Assembly (NCBI GenBank): GCA_003864455.1
Contig: BGZN01000001.1
Span: 113,677-164,375 of the forward strand
From: Candidatus Termititenax aidoneus
GTDB taxonomy: Bacteria; Margulisbacteria; Termititenacia; Termititenacales; Termititenacaceae
Reading direction: 5' to 3'
Length of the DNA: 50,699 nt
This document shows positions 1 to 8,352 of this stretch, in pieces. The notes under the pieces are model-generated. The model saw only the letters and a list, made by a program, of their open reading frames with translations, made no database searches and was not told where the DNA came from. Numbering within the stretch: position 1 is the stretch's first letter; the number at the start of each line of letters is the position of its first letter. The position numbers were made by a program, and so were the translations under genes.

Positions 1-721
1 CGTCCAGCGCGTAAGTCTGGCCGTCGTCCGCCAGATATTCCACAAAAACGTGATCGCCATATGTGGCGTGTTTGCCAGCCACCGCCGACACGCGGCTATT
101 GGCGGTCTGATAATCCATGCCTTCATTCATGAGCAGCGCGATCATCGCCGAGGCCAGCAGTATAGACAGGTCTTCGCAATCGCCGCCGCGCTGAAAGATC
201 GTCTCGCCGACAAAATTCCAATCGTCTTTGTCCTCCGGCACATAGTTAAAATTGTTGATAATATAATTATAAAGTTTGGCTAATTTTTCCTCCGCCGAAA
301 GTTTGGAGTCATTCAGCCCGGGAATTTGCTCCAGCAGTTTGGCGATCTCCGGGTCAAAAGGATCGATGTAAGTATCCACGCTGTTGTAGCCGCCGGACAG
401 ATCGGAGTAACCAAAAGCCGCGTCCACCAAAGAGTTTTCGCCGTTGTAAGAAACTAGATAATACGAGTCGTTATCCGAATTGATCTTACCGGACGCATCG
501 TACTGCTTGATATTGTAAATATACGAGCCATTGTCTTCCTCGATAGAGAGCTGGCCGCGCCGCGCAAAGCCGCGTGAAAGCAAAGCGCTGTCCGTGGAAG
601 CCGCGTTGTAAACGCCGTCTTCCGCGGCGCGGGCAATATAGGCCGGATCGGTCTGTGTGACCGCGTTCAAGCCCGCCGCCAGCATGCCGGCGTCTAATGC
701 TCCCCGAATATTGTCAACCAT
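1..721 (-). CDS. Transglutaminase-like protein, copy 1 (3' end cut by window edge)
   Basis: The frame is open from the ATG at 721 to the window edge, giving about 240 residues. It begins MVDNIRG and has no signal peptide. Around residues 180-235 it carries the transglutaminase-type triad: Cys in RGGDCEDL, His in GDHVFVEY and Asp in YALD. The start is set by a G-rich ribosome site (tgtgggggaaaaa) and by agreement with the right-end copy. That copy (49589-50309) aligns over the whole length without indels. I count about 16 amino-acid differences in 240. Upstream of the ribosome site the two loci are unrelated. The substrate is unknown; the fold could be a protease, amidase or transglutaminase. 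The family assignment is fairly safe, the role is not. Confidence 0.8.
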   Translation of the reverse strand, partial: MVDNIRGALDAGMLAAGLNAVTQTDPAYIARAAEDGVYNAASTDSALLSRGFARRGQLSIEEDNGSYIYNIKQYDASGKINSDNDSYYLVSYNGENSLVDAAFGYSDLSGGYNSVDTYIDPFDPEIAKLLEQIPGLNDSKLSAEEKLAKLYNYIINNFNYVPEDKDDWNFVGETIFQRGGDCEDLSILLASAMIALLMNEGMDYQTANSRVSAVAGKHATYGDHVFVEYLADDGQTYALD

Positions 722-826
722 TTTTTCCCCCACAGACGGTAAACATACTAAGCGTCAAAAGACCGCTTGGGCAGTTTTTAACGCTTGATATTCATCAGGA
801 GAAAATAGAGAGTAGAGAAAACTTAT

Positions 827-886
827 GACCGAGCGCGTTATTCTTTGCGCGCGAGGAAATCCCCGAAGGCAACCGGCCGAGGGGGT
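827..886 (+). repeat. Two-hairpin structured repeat, copy at the prs locus
   Basis: The core GACCGAGCGCG, a 9-nt loop, then GCGCGCGAGGAA (827-858) matches copies at 42876 and 49363. It is followed by a second hairpin at 859-886 whose arms are ATCCCC and GGGGGT, with an inner GGC/GCC pair closing the loop AACCG. The second stem differs completely in sequence from the other copies yet still pairs. Confidence 0.65.
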
Positions 887-887
887 G

Positions 888-911
888 TTTTCCGCGTGTC
901 TACACGGAAAA
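888..911. other. Hairpin directly before the poly-G tract
   Basis: TTTTCCG (888-894) and CGGAAAA (905-911) form a perfect 7-bp stem with a 10-nt loop. No T-run follows on the plus strand, so it is not a standard terminator. It sits 3 nt from the G-run. Confidence 0.5.
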
Positions 912-914
912 TCT

Positions 915-935
915 GGGGGGGGGGGGGGGGGGGGG
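915..935 (+). repeat. Homopolymeric G tract, 21 G
   Basis: 21 consecutive G residues in noncoding DNA, about 180 bp upstream of prs and about 195 bp upstream of transglutaminase copy 1. Such tracts slip during replication and can fold into G-quadruplexes. The exact length may be unreliable in the assembly. Confidence 0.9.
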
Positions 936-1081
936 TAACTGTTAATTGATACTAAATTATTCATTGTGTTGTAAAGCTCCTTTTTCTATTCTGCGTGCCA
1001 AAACTTCACCTGCTTACAAGGAAGTAATTACCCGCTTATCGATAAAGTATACCTGTAAAATGCATCGAATTTTGTTGGTGT

Positions 1082-1108
1082 TTTACAAAATCCGCGCGGC
1101 GTTATAAG
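1082..1108 (+). promoter_or_regulatory. Probable prs promoter, leaderless type
   Basis: TTTACA (1082-1087), a 15-bp spacer and TATAAG (1103-1108). The prs ATG begins 8 nt after the -10 box, where transcription would start, and no Shine-Dalgarno sequence precedes it. This suggests a leaderless mRNA. The spacer is short, so the -35 assignment is weak. Confidence 0.5.
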
Positions 1109-1116
1109 ATACATTT

Positions 1117-2070
1117 ATGAGCAACGGAGAACTGCGCGTATTCCCCCTAAGTTCGCATCCGGAAATGGCCGACAAAATATCCGACCTGCTCGGCATCGCG
1201 CGCGGACAGATCAAACGCTCCAGATTCAGCTGCGGCGAGTTGTACACCCGTATTTTGGAAAATATCCGCGGGCATGAAGTTTATCTGGTGCAAACTTCCA
1301 CCGCTGACGTAAACAACGACGTTATGGAATTGCTCATAGCCATCGACTCCTGCAAGCGCGCTTCGGCCAGTTCGATCAACGTGATAATTCCGCATTTTCC
1401 TTACAGCCGTCAGGACAAAAAGTCCGCGTCGCGCGAGCCGATCACCGGACGCCTCATCGCCAATCTGCTGGAGGCCGCCGGCATTGACCGTATTATTACT
1501 ATGGATTTGCACGCCGACCAAATTCAGGGTTTTTTCAATGTGCCGGTCGACCATTTAAATTCATTAGTTTTATTCGTCAAATATTTCCGCAATATTGTCG
1601 GCGAGAAAAACAAAGATTATGTCGTGGTGTCGCCGGACACCGGCCGCGCCAAAGCTTGTAAAAAACTTTCCGACAAACTCGAAGTCGATCTGGCGATCCT
1701 GCACAAATCCCGTCCCGAGCACAATGTTTCCGAAATCCTGCACGTCATCGGCAATGTCAAAGGCAAAAAGTGTATTTTATTTGACGACATTATTGACACG
1801 GCCGGTTCGATCCAAAATGCTTACAATGTTTTGGTCAGTCAGGGCGCCCGGGAAGTATATGTCGCGGCCACGCACGCGGTATTTTCCGGACCGGCGGCTG
1901 AGCGTCTCAACTCCTGCGCTCTCAAAGAGATCGTGGTGACCAACACTATACCGCTGGCTAAAGAAAAAGAGATTAAAAATTTGTCGAGTATTGACATCGC
2001 GCCGCTTTTTGCTGAAACGGTCAAGCGCAATCATCAGCATGCCAGTATCAGCGAGCTTTATGATATTTAA
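1117..2070 (+). CDS. prs: Ribose-phosphate pyrophosphokinase (PRPP synthetase)
   Basis: This enzyme makes 5-phosphoribosyl-1-pyrophosphate from ribose 5-phosphate and ATP for nucleotide, NAD, histidine and tryptophan synthesis. At 317 residues it is full length. Visible motifs are PYSRQDKK near residue 95, MDLHADQIQGFF near 128, and the PRPP-binding loop DDIIDTAGS near 223. The flexible motif reads SPDTGRAKAC rather than SPDxGGVxRAR; similar variants exist in other lineages, so it is not taken as damage. The gene stands alone, convergent with recR, and the two stops overlap by 4 bp with no terminator hairpin between them. Confidence 0.95.
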   Translation: MSNGELRVFPLSSHPEMADKISDLLGIARGQIKRSRFSCGELYTRILENIRGHEVYLVQTSTADVNNDVMELLIAIDSCKRASASSINVIIPHFPYSRQDKKSASREPITGRLIANLLEAAGIDRIITMDLHADQIQGFFNVPVDHLNSLVLFVKYFRNIVGEKNKDYVVVSPDTGRAKACKKLSDKLEVDLAILHKSRPEHNVSEILHVIGNVKGKKCILFDDIIDTAGSIQNAYNVLVSQGAREVYVAATHAVFSGPAAERLNSCALKEIVVTNTIPLAKEKEIKNLSSIDIAPLFAETVKRNHQHASISELYDI

Positions 2071-2654
2071 TTAATCGCCACGCGCCCTTCATAAGCGCGC
2101 GTCAAAGTCAGTTCGTCGGCATAATCAATATTCGCGCCGGTGGAGAGGCCGTAAGCCAGGCGTGTCAATTTCACCGCGCAGTCTTTGAGTAATTCGGAAA
2201 TATACATAATCGTCGCCTCGCCTTCCACAGTCGGGTCCAGCGCGAAAAACACTTCCCGAAAAGCGCCGCCGCGGATTTTTCGCACCAATTCCTCGATGCG
2301 CAGAACTTCCGGCGTGATATTGTCCAGCGGCGAAAGCAGTCCGCCAAGAATATGATACAGGCCTTTGTAGCCGACCTTTTCCAGGGCTTGGCTGTCGCGC
2401 GGCTCGGCCACCACGCAGAGCAAAGCGCGGTCGCGCGTCTGATCGCGGCAAATCTCGCAAGGGTCCTGCAGCGTGATATTGTGGCACTCTGAGCAGTAAC
2501 GGACATTTTTTTTGACCGCCTGCAGCGCCTGCGTAAAATCATTCACCCAGGCCGGCGACTGGCTCAAAATAAAAAAGGCCAGACGCTGTGCCGAACGCGC
2601 GCCGACCGAAGGCATTTTTTGAAAATATTTAGCGAGTTCGTCCAACGGACCCAT
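2067..2654 (-). CDS. recR: Recombination mediator protein RecR
   Basis: RecR acts with RecF/RecO in loading RecA onto gapped single-stranded DNA. The 195-residue length is typical. The N-terminal helix-hairpin-helix reads MPSVGARSAQRLAF. A zinc finger follows (CSECHNITLQDPCEIC, residues about 54-69), then a Toprim domain (LCVVAEPRD; FALDPTVEGEATIMY). It is the last gene of the long minus-strand set. Its ATG overlaps the ebfC stop by 1 nt (TAATG), the usual ebfC-recR arrangement. Neither recF nor recO is in the window. Confidence 0.95.
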   Translation of the reverse strand: MGPLDELAKYFQKMPSVGARSAQRLAFFILSQSPAWVNDFTQALQAVKKNVRYCSECHNITLQDPCEICRDQTRDRALLCVVAEPRDSQALEKVGYKGLYHILGGLLSPLDNITPEVLRIEELVRKIRGGAFREVFFALDPTVEGEATIMYISELLKDCAVKLTRLAYGLSTGANIDYADELTLTRAYEGRVAIN

Positions 2655-2974
2655 TACAGCAGCCCGGGTATTTTCAGTCCGCCAGTTACCGCAGAAAGTT
2701 TTTGCTGGGCAGTCCGGCCGACCTGCTCCAGCGCTTTGTTAAAAACTTCGTAAATAGTTTTCTCGATCCGGCCGCGGTCATTGGCCGCAAAATCTTTCAG
2801 CAATCTCACGCTTTTCAATTTCATCTTGCCGGTGATCTCCACTTCCAGCGCGCCGTCCGCCGAAATTTCCTTGATGACCGTATTTTGCAGTTCCTTTTCC
2901 GCCGCGGCCATTTTCGCTTTCATCTCGCCGACCTTTTTTAACATATTGCCCATATCGCCCAATCCGCCAAACAT
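2654..2974 (-). CDS. ebfC: Nucleoid-associated protein, YbaB/EbfC family
   Basis: A small dimeric DNA-binding protein of the YbaB/EbfC family, 106 residues. The N-terminus is glycine/methionine-rich (MFGGLGDMGNMLKK), followed by a long basic helix (KVGEMKAKMAAAEKEL), the strand DGALEVEITGKM and a C-terminal helix ending in GGLKIPGLL, all typical. The start is backed by a strong ribosome site (agaggagg) 5-6 nt upstream. It is translationally coupled to recR. The function is inferred from family and neighbourhood. Confidence 0.93.
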   Translation of the reverse strand: MFGGLGDMGNMLKKVGEMKAKMAAAEKELQNTVIKEISADGALEVEITGKMKLKSVRLLKDFAANDRGRIEKTIYEVFNKALEQVGRTAQQKLSAVTGGLKIPGLL

Positions 2975-2991
2975 AATTGCCTCCTCTTAAT

Positions 2992-3438
2992 TTAATTTGA
3001 CTGCGGCGTCAGACATTCCACGCGCAGCGGAAACGAACTGGCCTCTTGCACGACAAAAACACTTTCCTCATTACTCTGGGTGTAAGTGTCGCGCGTAAAA
3101 ACTACCCAGAACAAATATTTGCCCAGCGCCGTATAATCGTCAGTTTGAATAGTCCAGGCATATTCCTGAAAAGAATTTGGCTCCAGCCGCAACTCGGTTT
3201 TTTGCCGGAGGCTGTCCAGCATTTGCCGGTAGTCGTACTGCCGGCCGTCGTCCGGACATTGTTCGAGATAATAAGAAACAGTTATCTTCTCCGGCTGATC
3301 CGTGGGATTATTCAAGATTACAGAATGTTTGGCGCTGCCGCCGCGCGGCAAACGCACCAATTCCTGCGGGCCTTTGAGGTCTAGAGCAGCGGCCAGGGAC
3401 AGCAAAAAACACCAAGCGCAAAATTTACGCAAAATCAC
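2992..3438 (-). CDS. Small secreted protein of unknown function
   Basis: This 148-residue protein has a clear signal peptide (MILRKFCAWCFLLSLAAA), so it is exported. The mature part is mostly beta strand (HSVILNNPTDQPEKITVSYY; YLFWVVFTRDTY), resembling an immunoglobulin-like module. Three cysteines are present, one in the signal peptide. It starts at GTG, overlapping the stop of the preceding gene as GTGA, so the two are translationally coupled. No family is recognised with confidence. Its place after secDF in the operon may only reflect clustering. Confidence 0.75.
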   Translation of the reverse strand: MILRKFCAWCFLLSLAAALDLKGPQELVRLPRGGSAKHSVILNNPTDQPEKITVSYYLEQCPDDGRQYDYRQMLDSLRQKTELRLEPNSFQEYAWTIQTDDYTALGKYLFWVVFTRDTYTQSNEESVFVVQEASSFPLRVECLTPQSN

Positions 3439-3968
3439 ACCTGCCTTTGGATTAACTTTTCTAAAAACGCCGCGCGGGTCCGCCGCAGCAAACCGGCGCG
3501 CTGTTCGATTACAACAGGCTGATCACAGTTTTTTACCAGCACGGCGTAAAAACCTAAAAATTTGGCCGGCAAAACGTCAGACCAAAGCGCGCCGCCGGCC
3601 AGAGCGCATTCCGCTGGACGCACGCCGTATTCGGCCAGCACAGCTTTGAATCCGCTCAACAAAGGCTTGAGCAAAGCGTAATAAACCGGCGTCTGCAAAA
3701 CGGCGGAAATCCGCGCCAGCCGCGCGCGGTCTAAACTGCCGGAGATTAAAACAGTTTGGAAAGGATAAGTTTTCAATTGTTCAAACCAGTAGATCATGCG
3801 CAGGGACGGCTCGGCGCTGTCCGGCGGCAGCACAGCATTGTCCGCGTCGATCAGCAGCAATTTAACGCCGCGCGCGGCCAGACTTTGCAGATTGAGCGCC
3901 ACAATATCGTCAAGATATTCTTCGGGAGTCAGAAATTCACGCAGCGTTTCTTGCAGAGTCAGAGGCAT
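3435..3968 (-). CDS. YqeG-like HAD-superfamily protein, motifs degraded
   Basis: The fold resembles YqeG-type HAD phosphatases: LLLIDADNA near residue 35 (motif I), LISGS (motif II), LKP (motif III) and SDVLPAKFLGFYAVLV (motif IV region), in the right order over 177 residues. Motif I has Ala where the family has Thr (DLDNT), and the usual GDQ before the TDV-like stretch reads GGA, so activity is doubtful. The ATG at 3968 is chosen: it lies 7 nt after secF, whereas an upstream ATG at 4046 would overlap secF by about 70 bp and gives an unrelated N-terminus. Confidence 0.65.
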   Translation of the reverse strand: MPLTLQETLREFLTPEEYLDDIVALNLQSLAARGVKLLLIDADNAVLPPDSAEPSLRMIYWFEQLKTYPFQTVLISGSLDRARLARISAVLQTPVYYALLKPLLSGFKAVLAEYGVRPAECALAGGALWSDVLPAKFLGFYAVLVKNCDQPVVIEQRAGLLRRTRAAFLEKLIQRQV

Positions 3969-3975
3969 AATTCGC

Positions 3976-4854
3976 TCACGCGGCTTTTCTAAACAGGGCA
4001 TAGAGCGGCGCCGCCAAAAATATCGATGAATAAGTGCCGGCGGCAAAACCGATAAGCATAGTCAAAGCAAAATTTTTGATGCTGACGCCGCCGAAAAGAT
4101 AGACAGCCAGCACCGCCAGTATAGTTGTAAATGAAGTCATAATGCAGCGTCCCAGCACGCTGCGCAGAGAAGCATCGGCCACCGCCGCAAAATCCGGCTG
4201 CGGCACGGGCTGGCGCTCAGACCGCAGATTTTCGCGCACGCGGTCAAAAATAATGATCGTGGCATTGATCGAATAACCGACAATAGTCAACACTGCCGCG
4301 ATCATGGAAAGATTGAAATCCAGGCGCAGAAAAGACACCGCCCCCAGCGTTACCAGCATGTCATGCAGCAAACACAGCACCGCCGCCAGGCCGGTCCAAA
4401 ATTCAAAACGGAAAGTGATGTAAATCAGCATGCCGGATAAAACCAAGATGATTAAAACCAAAGCCTGCCTGGAAAGATCACTGCCTGCCGAAGCGCCGAT
4501 GTTTTCAAAACTCAAAAGCTCATAATTGCCAAAATTTTCCTGCAAAATTCCGGCGAACTGTTCGCGCCGGGCCTCGGACATTTCTATAGTTTTCAGCCGG
4601 AAATCTTCCCGGGCTGAATTTTGCGCTTGAATAGTGGTAATGTCCACTCGCTCGCCGCTTAATTTGGCGCGCAATTCCGCCAGCGCGACCGGCTGCTCAA
4701 AACGGACAATCCACACCGTGCCGCCGGTAAAATCAATGCCCAGATTAAAAACCTGTCCGGTAGTCCGCCAATTAAAAAGCAAAACGGCCAGACTAGCGGC
4801 GATAAACAGGCCGCCCAGCGCAAACCACAATTTGCTCCATTTTACAAAACTCAT
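3976..4854 (-). CDS. secF: Protein translocase subunit SecF
   Basis: SecF pairs with SecD and uses the proton-motive force to assist late steps of Sec-dependent export. At 292 residues it is full length. There is one N-terminal membrane segment, the periplasmic signature LGIDFTGGT near residue 40, and five C-terminal membrane segments including GYSINATIIIFDRVRE, a highly conserved SecF motif. The start overlaps the secD stop as ATGA. The gene lies between flagellar export and secreted-protein genes. Confidence 0.96.
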   Translation of the reverse strand: MSFVKWSKLWFALGGLFIAASLAVLLFNWRTTGQVFNLGIDFTGGTVWIVRFEQPVALAELRAKLSGERVDITTIQAQNSAREDFRLKTIEMSEARREQFAGILQENFGNYELLSFENIGASAGSDLSRQALVLIILVLSGMLIYITFRFEFWTGLAAVLCLLHDMLVTLGAVSFLRLDFNLSMIAAVLTIVGYSINATIIIFDRVRENLRSERQPVPQPDFAAVADASLRSVLGRCIMTSFTTILAVLAVYLFGGVSIKNFALTMLIGFAAGTYSSIFLAAPLYALFRKAA

Positions 4855-6209
4855 GCGTCCTCCCTCTGCGTCTTGGGCTGCAAAAATTTCAGCTGATAAA
4901 GATTTTGCATAAATAATCTGGTTACAACCAGCGCGGTAAACATCGAGAGCAGCGTGCCGACAAATAAGGTCACGGCAAAACTCTGTATCGCTTTAGTGCC
5001 CTGCCAGTAGAGAAAAACCGCCGCCAGTATCGTCGTAACATTGCCGTCCAAAATCGCCGACAGCGATTTATTAAAAGCGTTGTCGATAGCGGAGAGCATT
5101 GGCAAACCGCCGCGTAATTCTTCTTTGAGCCGCTCGTAAATAATCACATTGGCGTCCACAGCCATGCCGATAGAGAGGATCAGACCGGCAATGCCGGGCA
5201 GGGTCAGCGTGGCGTTCAGCAGGATCAACACCGCCAGGACCAGCGCGCTGTAAACCAGCAAAGCCAAATCCGCCAGCAAACCATTGAACCGGTAAACCAA
5301 AAGCATGGCCGCCGCCACCAAAAGCAAAGCGACCACTCCGGCAAATTTCGACTGGTCGATGGCGTCTTGGCCGAGCGTGGGGCCGACCACTTCGTTGTTG
5401 AGCACTTCGATCGGCACCGGCAGAGAACCGGCGCGCAATTTGATGACCAGATCCTGCATTTCCGCCACGCTAAACGAGCCGGAAATCTGCGCGCGTCCGC
5501 CGGAAATCGGCTCATTGACATTGGGCGCGGAAATGATCCTGCCGTCGAGCAGTATAGCCAGCGGCCGGCCTACCGAACGCAAAGTGGCCGTATAAAATTT
5601 GCGCGCGCCTTCCGTATTAAATTCCAGAGCCACCACCGGCCGGCCAAATTCATCGGTCGAAGGATTAACCGCCTTGAGATCATTGCCGGCCATCACCGTG
5701 CGGCGCAAAACAATTTGATCCTCGCTGATAATCTCGCCTCTATTATTGTAGCGCGGCACTGCGGCCAGTTCGCCGTCGCCTAGAAAATCCTGCCGTTCTT
5801 TTTCCGAAAGCAGTGTAAGATCGCCGGGCACCCATTCCGCCTCTTTAAATTCCAAAAGCGCGGTGGATTTGATCAGCTCCAAAATCCGCGCGTTTTCCGA
5901 AGCACTGGCGCCGGGGATTTCCACCACCACCTGATCGCTGCCCCGTGAATAAACCGCGGTTTCGGCCACGCCCAGGCCATTGATGCGGTTTTCCACCACG
6001 CTGATAATGCCGTTGAGCACATCGGAAGTGATCGTCTTGACTTCCGCCGTCGGTTTGGCGCGCAAAACCACACTCGTGCCGCCTTGTAAATCCAGTCCCA
6101 GCTTGATTTTCCAATGCGGCGTCAGGGTCGGCGAGATTATCCACAGCGCCGCCAGAAAAACTACCAGTATTAAGGAAAACAAGGTTTTATTCAGAGTTGC
6201 TTTATTCAT
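4851..6209 (-). CDS. secD: Protein translocase subunit SecD
   Basis: SecD is the partner of SecF in the inner membrane. At 452 residues it is slightly compact. It has an N-terminal membrane helix (LFSLILVVFLAALW), the signature LGLDLQGGTSVVL near residue 38, and periplasmic P1 and head domains. A C-terminal five-helix bundle holds GMAVDANVIIYERLKEE. The Sec-type motif D/N-x-x-x-x-Y/F-x-R is intact. It follows tgt by 9 nt; the yajC gene that often lies between tgt and secD is absent here. Confidence 0.96.
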   Translation of the reverse strand: MNKATLNKTLFSLILVVFLAALWIISPTLTPHWKIKLGLDLQGGTSVVLRAKPTAEVKTITSDVLNGIISVVENRINGLGVAETAVYSRGSDQVVVEIPGASASENARILELIKSTALLEFKEAEWVPGDLTLLSEKERQDFLGDGELAAVPRYNNRGEIISEDQIVLRRTVMAGNDLKAVNPSTDEFGRPVVALEFNTEGARKFYTATLRSVGRPLAILLDGRIISAPNVNEPISGGRAQISGSFSVAEMQDLVIKLRAGSLPVPIEVLNNEVVGPTLGQDAIDQSKFAGVVALLLVAAAMLLVYRFNGLLADLALLVYSALVLAVLILLNATLTLPGIAGLILSIGMAVDANVIIYERLKEELRGGLPMLSAIDNAFNKSLSAILDGNVTTILAAVFLYWQGTKAIQSFAVTLFVGTLLSMFTALVVTRLFMQNLYQLKFLQPKTQREDA

Positions 6210-6218
6210 CGCGCCCCC

Positions 6219-7289
6219 TCAAATCTCATCATTTAAAATTTTCCGCCGCAAATCACGCGTTAAGTTTACCAAATAACGAATATTATGAATAGTCATGAGA
6301 ATTATCGCCAAAATCTCTTTGGCCTGCGCGAGATGCCGGATATAGGCGCGCGAAAAATGCCGGCAGGCGTAACAATCGCAAGTCTCAACCAGCGGCGCAA
6401 AATCGGCGGCAGATTTGGCGTTGAGGATATTTTCCAGGCCGTCCGGCGCAAAAAAAGTATTGTGCCTGGCCAGACGGGTCGGCAGCACCGCGTCAAACAT
6501 GTCGATGCCAAAAGGCACACATTGCTGTAAATTTTGCGGCAGGCCGACACCCATCAAATAACGCGGCTTGTCCGGCGGCAGCAGGGCGGCCGTGTATTGC
6601 GCCACGCGGTACAGGTCTGCTTCCGGCTCGCCCACCGACACACCGCCGATAGCGTAGCCGGCAAAATCCAAACCGCGCAAATATTCCGCCGACTCCTGCC
6701 GCAAATCTTCGTGCAGACCGCCCTGCACTATGCCAAAGAACGCTTGAACTTGGTTCTGCGCAAAATGCTCCAGCGCGCGTTTTTCCCAGTCTAGAGTCAG
6801 GCGCAGATCCTCCGCGACTTTTTCTTTGGCGGCGGTGTGCGGCGAACAAACATCGAGCGGCATCATAATATCCGAACCCAGCTGGCGCTGAATATCCACG
6901 ACCAGTTCCGGCGTAAATTTATGTTTGACGCCGCCGTCAAACGGCGAGCGAAATTCCACGCCGTCCTGAGTTATTTTACACAGCTTGGCCAGCGAAAAAA
7001 CCTGAAAGCCGCCGGAATCGGTCAGGATCGGTTTGTCCCAGTGCATGAATTTGTGCAAACCGCCGGCCCGGGCAATCAAGTCCGCGCCCGGACGCAAAAA
7101 CAAATGGTAGGTGTTGCTCAAAATTATCTGCGCGCCCTGCTCCGCTGTCAGCTCAGGTGTCAGGGCTTTGACAGCGCCGAGCGTGCCTACCGGCATAAAG
7201 ACCGGCGTTTCGATAGCGCCGTGTACCGTCTCCAGCAAACCGGCCCGGGCGCCGGAGCGCGCCGATTTATGCACCAGCGTAAATTTCAT
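6219..7289 (-). CDS. tgt: Queuine tRNA-ribosyltransferase
   Basis: This enzyme exchanges guanine-34 of GUN-anticodon tRNAs for the queuosine precursor preQ1. The 356 residues include LTDSGGFQVFSL near 90 (substrate pocket with catalytic Asp), GIVQGG and AIGGVSVGE, the nucleophile region GIDMFDAVLPTR, and the zinc site CDCYACRHFSRAYIRHL near 308-324. The protein is somewhat shorter at the C-terminus than E. coli Tgt. tgt-secD-secF is a common bacterial order. The start is coupled to the fliR stop as ATGA. Confidence 0.96.
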   Translation of the reverse strand: MKFTLVHKSARSGARAGLLETVHGAIETPVFMPVGTLGAVKALTPELTAEQGAQIILSNTYHLFLRPGADLIARAGGLHKFMHWDKPILTDSGGFQVFSLAKLCKITQDGVEFRSPFDGGVKHKFTPELVVDIQRQLGSDIMMPLDVCSPHTAAKEKVAEDLRLTLDWEKRALEHFAQNQVQAFFGIVQGGLHEDLRQESAEYLRGLDFAGYAIGGVSVGEPEADLYRVAQYTAALLPPDKPRYLMGVGLPQNLQQCVPFGIDMFDAVLPTRLARHNTFFAPDGLENILNAKSAADFAPLVETCDCYACRHFSRAYIRHLAQAKEILAIILMTIHNIRYLVNLTRDLRRKILNDEI

Positions 7290-8062
7290 GTCGGCTGCAT
7301 ATAAAAGAAAACATACGTCAGGCGCTCTACCATGATGCCGATAATCCAGACGATGCGCTCCATCAGCAGCGGTATCATCAGCATAAAAATAAAAATGCCC
7401 AGCGCCGGCTTGATCTGAAAGCCCAGCTGAAAAACATTGACCTGCGGAGCGACGCGCGAGATCAGGCCAAAAGCAAAGTCCAGCAAAAAAATCACGAGCA
7501 TTACCGGCGCGGCCAACTGCACCGCAATCGAAAAAATCGTGCCGACCATGCCGGCGATTTCATTCGCGGCGTTGGAAAAATTCCAGACGCCCAGCAGCGG
7601 CAGCGCGTCGTAACTTTTGTACAGCGCGGCCAGGATAAAATGCAGGCCGTCGATCATCAAAAAAATCATAATCACCACCCAGCGCAGCAAACGCGCCGTC
7701 ACCACGCTTTGCCGGCCGGTCGTCGGGTCAAGCATGCTGGCTACCGAGAGTCCCATCTGCGCGCCCATCAAATCACCAGCCGCTTCGATGCCGGTAAAAA
7801 CAACGCGCGCCACCGAGCCGAGCATGTAGCCAATCAAAAATTCCAAGCCGACCGCCAGCATAAAAAGCAGCATGTCATTGGGCAGACGGGTTTCGGGAAA
7901 AGGCACGACAAACCAGAGCAGAAAAGCCAGCGTTACCATGAAAACCGCTTTGAAACTGCGCGAGACAATATTGTCGCTCAAAATCGGCACGGTTACAAAA
8001 ATGCCGGCTATCCGCGCGATGATTAAAAGAAAAATTTCCAGCTGCAGGACGTTGAGCGCCAT
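7286..8062 (-). CDS. fliR: Flagellar export apparatus protein FliR
   Basis: FliR belongs to the inner-membrane gate of the flagellar type III secretion apparatus, packed with FliP and FliQ. The 258-residue product has about six hydrophobic segments and the FliR pattern LIIARIAGIFVTVPILSD at the N-terminus. It also has VGLEFLIGYMLG, AGDLMGAQMGLSVASMLDP and a C-terminal LMERIVWIIGIM. It is part of the fliM-N-O-P-Q-R block, the standard order. No flhB fusion is seen. Confidence 0.94.
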   Translation of the reverse strand: MALNVLQLEIFLLIIARIAGIFVTVPILSDNIVSRSFKAVFMVTLAFLLWFVVPFPETRLPNDMLLFMLAVGLEFLIGYMLGSVARVVFTGIEAAGDLMGAQMGLSVASMLDPTTGRQSVVTARLLRWVVIMIFLMIDGLHFILAALYKSYDALPLLGVWNFSNAANEIAGMVGTIFSIAVQLAAPVMLVIFLLDFAFGLISRVAPQVNVFQLGFQIKPALGIFIFMLMIPLLMERIVWIIGIMVERLTYVFFYMQPT

Positions 8063-8065
8063 AAA

Positions 8066-8332
8066 TTACCGCAGGGTCGGGATCATGGTCCAAAGTTTTT
8101 CGCAAAAAGCCACCAGTTGCGAAGCCATAGACGCGACGGTGATCATCAGCATCAGCATCACGATAATCATTTTGGGCACGAAAGTCAGGGACTGTTCCTG
8201 GATCTGCGTCAGCGCCTGAAAGATCGCGATAATCAAGCCGATCACCAGACCGAGGCCGATAGACGGCAGGGACAAAGTCAAAATGAGAATAATGCCGTCA
8301 TTCATTAAACTGCTGAGCGTGTCTATATTCAT
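8066..8332 (-). CDS. fliQ: Flagellar export apparatus protein FliQ
   Basis: FliQ is a two-helix gate component of the flagellar secretion system, present in several copies per apparatus. The 88 residues form two hydrophobic hairpin segments (LTLSLPSIGLGLVIGLIIAIF and MIIVMLMLMITVASMAS) joined by QALTQIQEQSLTFVPK, the conserved FliQ loop. Length and position between fliP and fliR agree. Confidence 0.95.
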   Translation of the reverse strand: MNIDTLSSLMNDGIILILTLSLPSIGLGLVIGLIIAIFQALTQIQEQSLTFVPKMIIVMLMLMITVASMASQLVAFCEKLWTMIPTLR

Positions 8333-8352
8333 TTATTGGCGCTCCGTTTGTG

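Larger units (their letters stand above)
722..1116. other. 395-bp noncoding stretch between transglutaminase copy 1 and prs
   Basis: This divergent intergenic region holds a two-hairpin repeat (827-886), a further hairpin (888-911), a 21-G run (915-935) and a probable prs promoter (1082-1108). A minus-strand open frame at 755-964 reads polyproline through the G-run and is not believed to be a gene. Confidence 0.7.

Noticed and set aside
755-964. Minus-strand open frame with a polyproline stretch
   Set aside because: The prolines are the G-run read in one frame; no ribosome site, family or neighbour supports a gene.
1147-1554. Long open frames opposite prs and other conserved genes
   Set aside because: They are shadows of high-GC coding strands, with no start signals and no family patterns.
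1620-1680. Apparent loss of the SPDxGGVxRAR motif in prs as a defect
   Set aside because: The length is kept and SPDTGR-type variants occur in other bacterial Prs proteins, so it is more likely lineage variation.
3969-4046. Upstream start for the YqeG-like gene
   Set aside because: It would overlap secF by about 70 bp and adds an Arg-rich stretch that matches no family.
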